Below, piece after piece: positions 47,173-55,822 of a stretch of 64,000 nucleotides of DNA. The notes beneath the pieces were generated by a model. The model saw only the letters and a list, made by a program, of their open reading frames with translations. It was not told the origin of the DNA and ran no database searches. This DNA comes from Bog-950 sp964493695 (GTDB taxonomy: Bacteria > Bacteroidota > Bacteroidia > Chitinophagales > LD1), in assembly GCA_964493695.1 (NCBI GenBank), contig CAZBPG010000005.1:26500-90499 (forward strand). Reading direction: 5' to 3'. Positions within the stretch are counted from its first letter, which is position 1, and each line of letters opens with the position of its first letter. The position numbers and the translations under genes are program-made.

Positions 47173-49023
47173 ATGTGTGGCATTGCCGGGTTTTATTCTT
47201 CTTCAAAAAAAATAAGCGAGATTGATTTGCGCATGATGACGGATACATTACGTCATCGGGGACCTGATGCCTGTGGCTATTATTTCAACGAAGAGAATAC
47301 CGTAGGTTTAGGTCATCGAAGATTGAGCATTATTGATTTAAGCGAAGCCGCCAATCAACCTATGTTTTCTAACAGTAAGAGATACGTGGTCGTGTTTAAC
47401 GGAGAGGTATACAATTTTCGTGAGATAGCAAAACAACTTAACATTTCACCACAAACAGCCAGTGATACTGAAATTATCATTGAGGCGTTTGAAAAGAAAG
47501 GAGCAGGATTTGTTCATTTGCTCAACGGCATGTTCGCCATTGCTATTTATGATACGCTGGAAAGAAAAACATTTCTCTTCCGTGACCGCCTTGGAGTGAA
47601 ACCCCTCTACTACTTCTCCAATGAAAAAACTTTTGCCTTTAGCTCTGAAATAAAAGCACTACTGAAAAGTGATTTTGTTTCACAAAACGTTCAGCTGAAC
47701 AAAAGAACCATTTCTACTTTTTTATATGCTGGCTACATTCCTGAACCATTCACTATTTACAACAACATTCATCGCCTTCCTTCAGGTAGTTACGTAATAG
47801 TAAGTGAAACTGGTGCAGAAGTAAATAGCTATTGGAAAGCTGAAGAGAAGGTTTCAACTAAGGTAAATTCAGATTTCAAATCAGCTAAAGAAGAGCTAAA
47901 GAATCTTCTTGTTTCTTCCGTTCGCTACCGTATGATAAGCGATGTACCTTTCGGGACTTTCTTAAGTGGCGGCATTGATTCAAGTACTGTTACAGCTATT
48001 GCACAGAGCATATCAGACAAACCGGTTAAAACCTTTTCGATAGGTTTTAAAGAGGCTAAATTTAACGAAAGTGAATATGCCAGAAAAGTTTCAAGGCATC
48101 TTGGTACACAACATCATGAATTTATTGTGAGTGAAGGCGATGCGATGGAATTGATAGACAAAATGATGACAGTATATGATGAACCGTTTGCCGATTCATC
48201 AGCATTGCCTACCATGCTGGTTTCAAAACTTGCCCGACAACATGTAACCATGACGTTAAGTGGTGATGGTGGTGATGAATTGTTTATGGGCTATGGCGCG
48301 TATGATTGGGCAAGGCGACTTGATAATCCGTTAGTGAAACTGTTGCGGGAACCACTCGCTACTTCTCTCTCGCTATTAGGCAACCGGTATAAACGTGGTG
48401 CGCAAGTATTTAATTACAAAAGCGAAGCGCATAAAAAAAGTCACATTTTTTCGCAAGAACAGTATTTTTTCAGCGAAGATGAATTGACTGATTTGCTAGC
48501 CGAAGATTTCAAAATTGACCCTTTGTTTAAAGAGAACTTTAGTACAGAAAGAATACTATCAGCAGCGGAAAAGCAGGCGTTGTTTGATGTTAAGTATTAC
48601 CTGAAAGACGATTTACTTGTGAAAGTAGATATTGCCAGTATGCAATTTTCGCTTGAAACACGCACACCATTCTTAGATTACCGTGTAGTTGAGTTTGCGC
48701 TGAATCTTTCGGAAGATTTAAAAAAGAAAGACGGCACTTCTAAATATTTACTCAGGGAAGTGCTTTATGATTATGTCCCGAAAGAATTTTTTAACCGTCC
48801 TAAATGGGGTTTCTCAATCCCATTGGCAAAATGGCTAAAAACGGACTTGCATTATTTGATTGAAAAATATTTGAACGAAGAGACAGTTGCTGCGTGCAGC
48901 GCTATGAATTTTGAGAAAGTAAAATCGCTTGTTACCCGATTTGAAACAGGAGAGGATTATTTATTCAATCGCATTTGGGTTTTAACTCTACTACACCGGT
49001 GGCTTAAAGAAAATTCTAAATGA
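47173..49023 (+). CDS. asnB: Glutamine-hydrolysing asparagine synthase family (AsnB/WbpS-like)
   Basis: 616 residues. Cys2 of 'MCGIAGFY' is the N-terminal glutaminase nucleophile; 'RHRGPDACGYYF' and 'VFNGEVYNF' complete the class II site. The synthetase half carries the PP-loop 'FLSGGIDSSTVTAIAQ', then 'MTLSGDGGDELFMGYG', and 'VKVDIASMQFSLETRTPFLDYRVVEFA'. In polysaccharide loci such enzymes amidate uronic-acid carboxyls or similar groups instead of aspartate (WbpS in P. aeruginosa O antigen). The location between sugar-acid genes and a GT supports that, but a housekeeping Asn synthase is possible. Overlaps the next gene by 4 bp. Confidence 0.9.
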   Translation: MCGIAGFYSSSKKISEIDLRMMTDTLRHRGPDACGYYFNEENTVGLGHRRLSIIDLSEAANQPMFSNSKRYVVVFNGEVYNFREIAKQLNISPQTASDTEIIIEAFEKKGAGFVHLLNGMFAIAIYDTLERKTFLFRDRLGVKPLYYFSNEKTFAFSSEIKALLKSDFVSQNVQLNKRTISTFLYAGYIPEPFTIYNNIHRLPSGSYVIVSETGAEVNSYWKAEEKVSTKVNSDFKSAKEELKNLLVSSVRYRMISDVPFGTFLSGGIDSSTVTAIAQSISDKPVKTFSIGFKEAKFNESEYARKVSRHLGTQHHEFIVSEGDAMELIDKMMTVYDEPFADSSALPTMLVSKLARQHVTMTLSGDGGDELFMGYGAYDWARRLDNPLVKLLREPLATSLSLLGNRYKRGAQVFNYKSEAHKKSHIFSQEQYFFSEDELTDLLAEDFKIDPLFKENFSTERILSAAEKQALFDVKYYLKDDLLVKVDIASMQFSLETRTPFLDYRVVEFALNLSEDLKKKDGTSKYLLREVLYDYVPKEFFNRPKWGFSIPLAKWLKTDLHYLIEKYLNEETVAACSAMNFEKVKSLVTRFETGEDYLFNRIWVLTLLHRWLKENSK

Positions 49024-50249
49024 CGGAGGTGCTTTATATGAGTTATGATGGGATGACTGATCCACTTGGGCAAAGTCAGGTTATTCCCTATTTACAGGGG
49101 CTTTCAAAACTTGGATTTCATTTTACGCTCATCAGTTTCGAAAAAAAAGAACGTTTTAATAAATCCGGAAATCAGATTTCTGAACTTCTCAAACAAAGCA
49201 ACATTGATTGGGTACCGCTTTACTACACCAAAAATCCACCTATACTTTCTACTATCTACGATGTAGTAAGACTAAGGAGCAAAGCATTTAAATTGTATAA
49301 GCAAAAGAAATTTCAAATAGTTCACTGCCGGAGCTACATTTCATCGCTGGTTGGTTTGGTGATGAAGAAAAAATTTGGCGTGAAATTCATTTTTGATATG
49401 CGTGGCTTTTATGCCGATGAACGTGTAGATGGCGGCCTATGGAAGTTGAACAATCCGCTTTATAAAATGGTTTACGATTTTTTTAAACGAAAAGAAAAAC
49501 AGTTTTTGTCTAATGCCGATTACACCATCTGTTTGACCGAAAACGGGAAACGCGAAATACAATCTTGGAAGGAAATTCCGAACCAGCCTATTTCTATTCA
49601 AGTAATACCTTGTTGTGCTGATTTAGAAAAATTTTCTCCTGCTCAAGTTGACAAAACAAAACTGCAAGAATTACGAACTCAATTTTCGATTCATGAAAAT
49701 GATTTTGTGCTAAGTTATCTCGGAAGCGTTGGCACTTGGTACATGTTAGATGAGATGCTTGATTTCTTCAGATGCCTTTTGGAAAAAAAGCCAAATGCAA
49801 AATTTCTTTTTATTACTAACGAACCTGCCTCGTTAATTCTTGATAGATCGCAAGAAAAAAATATTCCAACAGACAAATTTGTTATCACTCCATCTCCTCA
49901 TCCTTTAGTTCCGACATACCTGACGCTATCATCAGTTTCCATTTTTTTTATCAAACCTGTTTTCTCAAAACGCGCTTCATCCCCTACTAAGCAGGGCGAA
50001 ATTATGGGTATGGGCATTCCTTATGTTTGTAATACTGGTGTTGGTGATGTAGATGAAATAACAGTAGATACAAATTCGGGTTTTGCAATAAAAGAATTTT
50101 CGAAAAAGGAATATGAATACGCAATCCAAAAAATTCTAACAGAAAGGATGATTTCTGAAAAAATTCGGCAGGGAGGGATTAAGTACTTCTCATTGGAGCA
50201 GGGAGTGGTGAAATATTTTTATGTTTATCAGAATATTTTATTCCCATGA
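49020..50249 (+). CDS. GT4 family glycosyltransferase
   Basis: 409 residues. 'VLYMSYDGMTDPLGQSQVIPYLQGLSKLGFHFTLISFEK' is a recurrent N-terminus of Bacteroidota exopolysaccharide GT4 enzymes. 'KFIFDMRGFYADERVDGGLW', 'IQVIPCCADLEKFSP', 'LSYLGSVGTWYML', and 'KRASSPTKQGEIMGMGIPYVCNTGVGDVDEI' follow the donor-site pattern, with K-Q-G-E-x-M in place of E-x7-E. Starts inside the stop of asnB (ATGA) and overlaps the next gene by 4 bp. Confidence 0.87.
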   Translation: MTEVLYMSYDGMTDPLGQSQVIPYLQGLSKLGFHFTLISFEKKERFNKSGNQISELLKQSNIDWVPLYYTKNPPILSTIYDVVRLRSKAFKLYKQKKFQIVHCRSYISSLVGLVMKKKFGVKFIFDMRGFYADERVDGGLWKLNNPLYKMVYDFFKRKEKQFLSNADYTICLTENGKREIQSWKEIPNQPISIQVIPCCADLEKFSPAQVDKTKLQELRTQFSIHENDFVLSYLGSVGTWYMLDEMLDFFRCLLEKKPNAKFLFITNEPASLILDRSQEKNIPTDKFVITPSPHPLVPTYLTLSSVSIFFIKPVFSKRASSPTKQGEIMGMGIPYVCNTGVGDVDEITVDTNSGFAIKEFSKKEYEYAIQKILTERMISEKIRQGGIKYFSLEQGVVKYFYVYQNILFP

Positions 50250-51574
50250 AATTGAAAGATATTTTTGAAAAACATCCACTTAGCATTTCTCTGTCTTTAT
50301 TCACCTTTGCCTTTATTGTTTCCAGAATTCTCTTCCTGATATGCCCTTTTGTTGAAATTTCATATGACAGCATTGAGTATTCTAACTTTTTTGATCTTTA
50401 TCTTTCTCAGGGCAAACTACCACCTAACGATTATACGCCACTAGGATACCCATTTCTTGTTAAATGTATCTCTTTAGTAAGTAATTCTGTATACGTCATT
50501 ATCGGCTTACAAATGCTTATAGATTATCTAGTATGTGCGTTAGTGCTTTTTTCCATTAGTAAGTTTTATAGACCCACTTATTCCATACTTACCTCAATTG
50601 CGCTATCTTTTTTCATTCTGTCTCCTAACAATGTTTATTATGATGTTTCCGTACTTTCTGAATCTCTTTATAATTCCAGTTTAGTTTTCATAGTTGCATC
50701 TGCCATCTGGGCAGTAAACAGCAAAGAAAAATGGGCATGGCAGTTGCTATCTCTTTCCTTAGCACTACCTGTATTATTTAGACCTAATGGTTTGTTCACT
50801 GTTATCCTCATTTTTTTCGCAATTTCATATTTGTTTTTTAACGCCCGTAAAACAATTTATGTTTTCGCAACTCCATTTTTATCTATTTGGCTTCTACTAA
50901 GCGCATATTCTTATTTTGCGAATGGAGAGTTTTCGGTTATAAGTTCAAAACGTGTAAAGGGATCTACTGCTACAACAGCAGGTAAAAAAAGAATCGAACA
51001 AGCCTCTGAAGAAATTGTATTCCGTTTCATAAAAAGAATAGCTCCGCACTACAACCATTTCAATAACCAGCGTTCTTTTTACCATAAACTTGAGGATTTG
51101 AAGAGAAAATATATCGACCAACAGTATGTAAAAAAGGTGAGCGAAACAGAAGAATTTTTCTTCCCCCTCACTGAAGTTGAAAAAAAAAGAGCGTTTAAAG
51201 AGTTTTACGACACTACCCATCTTAAGCAACTCGCCCAAAAACAGCAAACTATTACTCAAGGATTTTTCTTTAAAATTTTTGATTTCTATCAGTTAAAATT
51301 TGAAAGCAAGTTTGTTACTAATTACATTTGGCAATGGATAATGGTGCTCGCATTTATGTATTCCTTTTTCATTCTTATCCAGACCCGATTTACGAATGCA
51401 ACAGCTTTTTTGTTATTCTTTGTGATTGCCATAAACATTGGAACTAACCTCATCTCCATTCTTTCCACACAACGACAACTACCTCGGTATGAATATCCTG
51501 CCGAATTTTTGTTTCATTTGTCCATAGTATTTTTGATTGTACTTGTACAGGAAAGAAGAGGGCATGTTCAATAA
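50246..51574 (+). CDS. GT-C-fold membrane glycosyltransferase (GT39/GT83-like)
   Basis: 442 residues, about ten hydrophobic segments. The first outside loop has 'ISYDSIEYSNFFDLYLSQGKLPPNDYTPLGYPFLVK', with the Asp/Glu expected for a GT-C catalytic site, and 'VSVLSESLYNSSLVFI' and 'ALPVLFRPNGLFTVI' are the usual later motifs. Such enzymes use polyprenyl-phosphate sugars on the periplasmic side. The neighbouring DPM1-like GT2 (11-bp overlap) would make that donor, so the two form a cassette for adding a side residue after export. Confidence 0.82.
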   Translation: MKLKDIFEKHPLSISLSLFTFAFIVSRILFLICPFVEISYDSIEYSNFFDLYLSQGKLPPNDYTPLGYPFLVKCISLVSNSVYVIIGLQMLIDYLVCALVLFSISKFYRPTYSILTSIALSFFILSPNNVYYDVSVLSESLYNSSLVFIVASAIWAVNSKEKWAWQLLSLSLALPVLFRPNGLFTVILIFFAISYLFFNARKTIYVFATPFLSIWLLLSAYSYFANGEFSVISSKRVKGSTATTAGKKRIEQASEEIVFRFIKRIAPHYNHFNNQRSFYHKLEDLKRKYIDQQYVKKVSETEEFFFPLTEVEKKRAFKEFYDTTHLKQLAQKQQTITQGFFFKIFDFYQLKFESKFVTNYIWQWIMVLAFMYSFFILIQTRFTNATAFLLFFVIAINIGTNLISILSTQRQLPRYEYPAEFLFHLSIVFLIVLVQERRGHVQ

Positions 51575-52661
51575 TAAAACAATAGCAGTAGTAGTACCTG
51601 CATATAACGAGGAAAAACAAATTGCTTTGGTTATTGAATCAATGCCGGCATTTGTTGACCGGATTATTGTTGTTAACGATTGTTCAAAAGACAAAACATC
51701 AGAAATAGTAAAAGGATTTTTTTCTTCTGGCTTCAATAAAAGCTCACTCACCATTTCTCCCATTCAACCGATTAAACAAACATCGTTCAACTATGCTGAT
51801 AGAATTGTGGAGCAGGAAATGAAAAGAGAGTTAAGCGAACTTTTACCTTCAGAAATTGTTAATACAAATCAAATTTCTGATAGAATTATTTTAATAGAGC
51901 AAAAAAAAAATGGTGGGGTGGGCGCAGCTGTAGCCAGAGGCTACAAATGGTGCAAAGACCACAATATTGATTGTATTGCCAAAGTAGATGGTGACGGGCA
52001 AATGGATCCTACAGAACTGGAAGGTATTTGCAAGCCCGTGGTGGAAGAAGATATTGACTACGTAAAAGGCAACCGGTTAATTCATCGTAGTGCATGGCTG
52101 GTAATTCCGAAAATACGTTACTTGGGAAATTCTGTTTTGTCAATCATGACAAAAATTTCTTCGGGCTACTGGCATGTATCCGATACACAAACAGCTTTTA
52201 CTGCCATCTCTTTAAAAGCATTAAACGGAATAAACCTACGAGATATATATAGTACCTATGGTTATCCGAACGATATGCTTGTGAAACTGAATATATCTAT
52301 GTGTACTCTTAGAGAAGTGGAGATTAAACCTGTTTACAATATAGGCGAAAACTCTAAAATGAAAATTGCAAAAGTTATTCCATTGGTATCGTGGCTGTTG
52401 TTTAAGTCGTTTTTCAAACGGCTTTGGATAAAATACTTGTTCCGCGATTTTCACCCGCTGTTTTTACTTTATAATTTTTCATTCATTCTTGGCGGCATTT
52501 GGCTGCATTATCTATACAAAGTTACGCTAGCTTTTATTCACGGACAAAATGTTTCGTTCGAAACACTTTTTGCTTTTTCATTTTTAGGCATCAGTGCGTT
52601 TCAGTCGTTGCTTTTTGCCATGTGGATGGATATACAGGATAATGAGCGCCTATATAAATAA
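51564..52661 (+). CDS. DPM1-like polyprenyl-phosphate glycosyltransferase (GT2)
   Basis: 365 residues from MFNNKTIAVVVPAYNEEKQ (51564); an in-frame TTG upstream lies deep in the previous gene. GT2 motifs 'IIVVNDCSKDKTSEIV', 'NGGVGAAVARGYKWC', 'DCIAKVDGDGQMDPTEL' (DxD = DGD) and 'SDTQTAFTAIS' match dolichol-phosphate-mannose-synthase-type enzymes. Two C-terminal hydrophobic segments (residues about 300-320 and 335-355) anchor it. An insertion at about 50-105, between the second motif and NGGVGAA, is longer than usual. Partner of the GT-C gene upstream. Confidence 0.87.
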   Translation: MFNNKTIAVVVPAYNEEKQIALVIESMPAFVDRIIVVNDCSKDKTSEIVKGFFSSGFNKSSLTISPIQPIKQTSFNYADRIVEQEMKRELSELLPSEIVNTNQISDRIILIEQKKNGGVGAAVARGYKWCKDHNIDCIAKVDGDGQMDPTELEGICKPVVEEDIDYVKGNRLIHRSAWLVIPKIRYLGNSVLSIMTKISSGYWHVSDTQTAFTAISLKALNGINLRDIYSTYGYPNDMLVKLNISMCTLREVEIKPVYNIGENSKMKIAKVIPLVSWLLFKSFFKRLWIKYLFRDFHPLFLLYNFSFILGGIWLHYLYKVTLAFIHGQNVSFETLFAFSFLGISAFQSLLFAMWMDIQDNERLYK

Positions 52662-52670
52662 CAGATTATC

Positions 52671-54668
52671 ATGTGTGGAATTTTTGGAATTATTAGGTCA
52701 AAGGAATCTACCCTTAGCGAGACCCTTGTAAAAAAAATTGCTACCGATTTGTTTCTGTTGTCTGCCTCGCGCGGCAAGGAAGCTTCGGGCTTTGCGCTAT
52801 ATACCAATGAGCAAATAACCATTTACAAAACACCCTACCACCCGAAAGATTTAATTGCTTCTGCCGGATATAAAAAAATAATCAGCGAAAAAAATCTGGT
52901 AAACGTTCGTGCTGTTATCGGGCACTCGCGCATGGTTACTAACGGTACCGAATACTCTAACGTAAATAACCAGCCGTTTGTAAAAAATAATATAACCGGC
53001 ATACACAACGGTATTATTGTAAACGAAGCCGACATCTGGAAAAAATATTCTACTGAAGAAAGAATTTCGGATTTAGACAGCGAGGTTATTCCAACTATTA
53101 TCCGGCACGGGTTGAATAATGGAAGCAATCTTTCACAAGCCCTTGAGTTGCTTTATAAAGAAATTCACGGCATGGCATCTATTGCTTTGATGTTTGCCGA
53201 TTTAGAAAACATTGTGTTAGCCACCAATAATGGCTCTCTTTATTTCAACGTTTCAAAGTCCGGGAATGAAATTGTATTCGCCTCCGAAAATTTTATTCAT
53301 CGCGAGCTTATACATAAAAGCAATATCCAAAACTTGTTTGCCGAAGAAACCATTCGTAAAATTCAGCCTAATGAATTTTGCTGTATCAGCCTGAGCAATT
53401 TATCGCGCGAACTAAAAACTGCTGACGAAATTTCGAAGGGGCAGATTTTTTCGAACACACAAAAACGTGAAGCGTTAAAAATAATTGATAAATCCTCCAC
53501 AGGTCGCGATTATAAAAATTCAATTACTCCTTATCATTTACCGGCATCGTTTGAACAGCATTATCAACGTTGCAAAGACCGTATTTCAGCACTGAAACGC
53601 TGTACTAAATGTTTGTTGCCCGAAACCTTCCCAAACATTGTTTATGATTCAGGAGGTGTTTGCTCTTATTGCAACAATTACCAACCGTACTTACCAAAAC
53701 CCGAAAGTGAGTTGATTAAAATTGCGAACCGAGTAAAGAAAAAAAATGGCCGACCTGACTGCCTGGTGGCATTTAGCGGTGGGAGAGACAGCAGTTATAG
53801 TTTGCATTATCTGAAAAATTTAGGTTTAAACCCGTTGGCGTTTTCTTACGACTGGGGAATGATAACCGACCTAGCAAGAAGAAACCAGTCGCGCATTTGT
53901 GCCAAGTTGGGTATTGAGCATATTCTTGTTTCGGCTGACATTAGAAAGAAAAGGCAGAACGTAAGATTGAATGTATCGGCATGGTTGAATAAGCCGAGTT
54001 TGGGAACTATTCCGCTTTTTATGGCGGGCGACAAGCAGTATTTTTATTATGCCGATGTAATAAAAAAGCAAAACGGGCTTGACACCACATTCATGGGCGA
54101 GAACCATTTAGAAAAGACAGGATTTAAAACAGCGTTCAGTGGGGCAAAGCAGGAAGATGCCGGTTTTATGGCGTACCATATTTCTACGGCCAATAAATTG
54201 CGAATGGTTTCTTTTTACATGAAAGAATATTTAACCAACCCTGCGTATATCAATCAATCGTTGCTGGATACTGCCGGTGCATTTTTTTCTTACTACGGCT
54301 TAAAACACGACTACATCAATATCTTCGATTATCTGAAATGGGACGAAACAACTGTTTCAAAAACTATCATTGACGAGTATGACTGGGAGCTATCGCCCGA
54401 TACAGCTTCTACCTGGCGCATTGGCGATGGCACTGCTCCTTTTTATAATTACATCTATTATGTGGTAACCGGTTTTACCGAAAACGATACTTTCAGAAGC
54501 AACCAGATACGTGAAGGCTCTTTAACGCGCGAAGAAGCGTTGGCATTATCGCTCCGCGATAATTATCCGCGTTGGGAATCCATTAAATGGTACTGCGATA
54601 CCATTGGTATTGATTTTGAAAAAACAATTGGCATCATTAATAATATCCCCGTGCTGTGGACGAGTTAA
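52671..54668 (+). CDS. Fusion: class-II glutaminase domain + WbpG-type N-acetyl-sugar amidotransferase
   Basis: 665 residues in two enzyme halves. Residues 1 to about 255: Ntn glutaminase with Cys2 (MCGIFGIIRSK), 'SRGKEASGFALYT', 'VIGHSRMVTNG', 'NNITGIHNGIIVN', and DLDSEVI, the glutamine-binding Asp. Residues about 295-665: WbpG/PseA-like PP-loop enzyme with zinc knuckles CTKC (about 311-314) and CSYC (about 331-334), PP-loop AFSGGRDSSYSL (about 367-378), and 'SYDWGMITDLARRNQSRICAKLGIEHI'. In P. aeruginosa, WbpG gets ammonia from a separate HisH-like glutaminase to make an acetamidino group on ManNAc3NAcA. No HisH or HisF homologue is in this window, and the fused glutaminase can supply the ammonia. 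The assignment of the C-terminal half is solid; the exact product is inferred. Confidence 0.87.
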   Translation: MCGIFGIIRSKESTLSETLVKKIATDLFLLSASRGKEASGFALYTNEQITIYKTPYHPKDLIASAGYKKIISEKNLVNVRAVIGHSRMVTNGTEYSNVNNQPFVKNNITGIHNGIIVNEADIWKKYSTEERISDLDSEVIPTIIRHGLNNGSNLSQALELLYKEIHGMASIALMFADLENIVLATNNGSLYFNVSKSGNEIVFASENFIHRELIHKSNIQNLFAEETIRKIQPNEFCCISLSNLSRELKTADEISKGQIFSNTQKREALKIIDKSSTGRDYKNSITPYHLPASFEQHYQRCKDRISALKRCTKCLLPETFPNIVYDSGGVCSYCNNYQPYLPKPESELIKIANRVKKKNGRPDCLVAFSGGRDSSYSLHYLKNLGLNPLAFSYDWGMITDLARRNQSRICAKLGIEHILVSADIRKKRQNVRLNVSAWLNKPSLGTIPLFMAGDKQYFYYADVIKKQNGLDTTFMGENHLEKTGFKTAFSGAKQEDAGFMAYHISTANKLRMVSFYMKEYLTNPAYINQSLLDTAGAFFSYYGLKHDYINIFDYLKWDETTVSKTIIDEYDWELSPDTASTWRIGDGTAPFYNYIYYVVTGFTENDTFRSNQIREGSLTREEALALSLRDNYPRWESIKWYCDTIGIDFEKTIGIINNIPVLWTS

Positions 54669-54700
54669 TCAACGTACGAGCCGGTGTATCAAACCAGAAA

Positions 54701-55822
54701 ATGAATATTTGCGTAATAACCAGTAGTTTTCCTATAAATGATGCGGATCCGATGGGAGGTTTTGCATATGACTTTTGTTTAGAATTGGCAAAAACAAATA
54801 AGGTTACTGTTATTACACAAAAAAGAACCGGCAATTACCAAATAAATAAAAACCTGAATTTGATTGTTTTTGACTGGGCAGGCAAAGATGCTGCTTTAGC
54901 AGAGCTGAATTTTTTTAACATCCGGCACCTGTTTTATGTTTTCAGTTTCTTTATTAATGGAGAGAAAGCTATTAGAAATTATGCCCGTCAAAACAAAGTT
55001 GATTACTGCTTTGCTCTGTGGGCACTTCCTTCAGGAATAGGGGCATACTACCTGAGGAGTAGGTTTAAAGTGCCATATGATGTTTGGTGTTTGGGCTCCG
55101 ATATATGGGATCATAAAAATAACCAAGTAACTAACCCTTTCTTAAAGGCAATTCTTAAAACCGCTAAGAATGTTTATGCCGATGGTTTCAACTTTGCGGA
55201 AGAAGTAAAGGAATTCAGCAATCGCGAATGTAAGTTCTTGCCCACCTCCCAAAAATTACCGGTCCACTCAACTTTAAACAAACCTTTAGAAGTAGCGAGT
55301 AAGACCTTCATTTTCATAGGGAGATATCATCCTAACAAAGGACCGGATGTATTGATAGAGGCTATTTCCATTTTACCGGAAGAAATCAATAAAAATTCCC
55401 GGTTTGTTTTCTACGGTGAAGGTGTTTTGAAAAAGTCAATGGAAGACCGGGTAGCTGAACTTAATCTAAAGAATGTCATCATTAACGACCTCGTTGACAA
55501 AAATGAGATATTTAAAGTTTTCTCCGAATCACACTTCATTATTATTCCTTCCAGATTTGACAGTATCCCTGTAATCCTTTCCGATGCTTTGCAAGGAAAT
55601 ACACCAATGATTGGTGCCATTACCGGTGATTTGGGAGATGTAATCAAGGATTATCAATTAGGATATACTTTTGAAAGAGAAAATACTTTAGAATTAAGCC
55701 GGGTAATTGAGAAAGCCTTTTATGACAAAAAAGAGAATTATCTTGAAAGCATTAACAAGGCAAAGGCAATTTTTTCGGTAGAAGGTGCGGTAAAGGAATT
55801 CGTAAATAACATAAAGATATGA
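54701..55822 (+). CDS. GT4 family glycosyltransferase
   Basis: 373 residues from MNICVITSSFPINDADPMGGFAYDF (54701). A longer frame from 54656 overlaps the previous gene and is not needed. Donor half: 'FIFIGRYHPNKGPDVLIEAI', 'VFYGEGVLKKSMEDRVAELNLKNVII', and 'SRFDSIPVILSDALQGNTPMIGAITGDLGDVIKD', which replaces E-x7-E by S-D-A-L. Acceptor half: 'VDYCFALWALPSGIGAYYLRSRFKVPYDVWCLGSDIW'. Overlaps the aminotransferase gene by 4 bp (ATGA). Confidence 0.86.
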   Translation: MNICVITSSFPINDADPMGGFAYDFCLELAKTNKVTVITQKRTGNYQINKNLNLIVFDWAGKDAALAELNFFNIRHLFYVFSFFINGEKAIRNYARQNKVDYCFALWALPSGIGAYYLRSRFKVPYDVWCLGSDIWDHKNNQVTNPFLKAILKTAKNVYADGFNFAEEVKEFSNRECKFLPTSQKLPVHSTLNKPLEVASKTFIFIGRYHPNKGPDVLIEAISILPEEINKNSRFVFYGEGVLKKSMEDRVAELNLKNVIINDLVDKNEIFKVFSESHFIIIPSRFDSIPVILSDALQGNTPMIGAITGDLGDVIKDYQLGYTFERENTLELSRVIEKAFYDKKENYLESINKAKAIFSVEGAVKEFVNNIKI

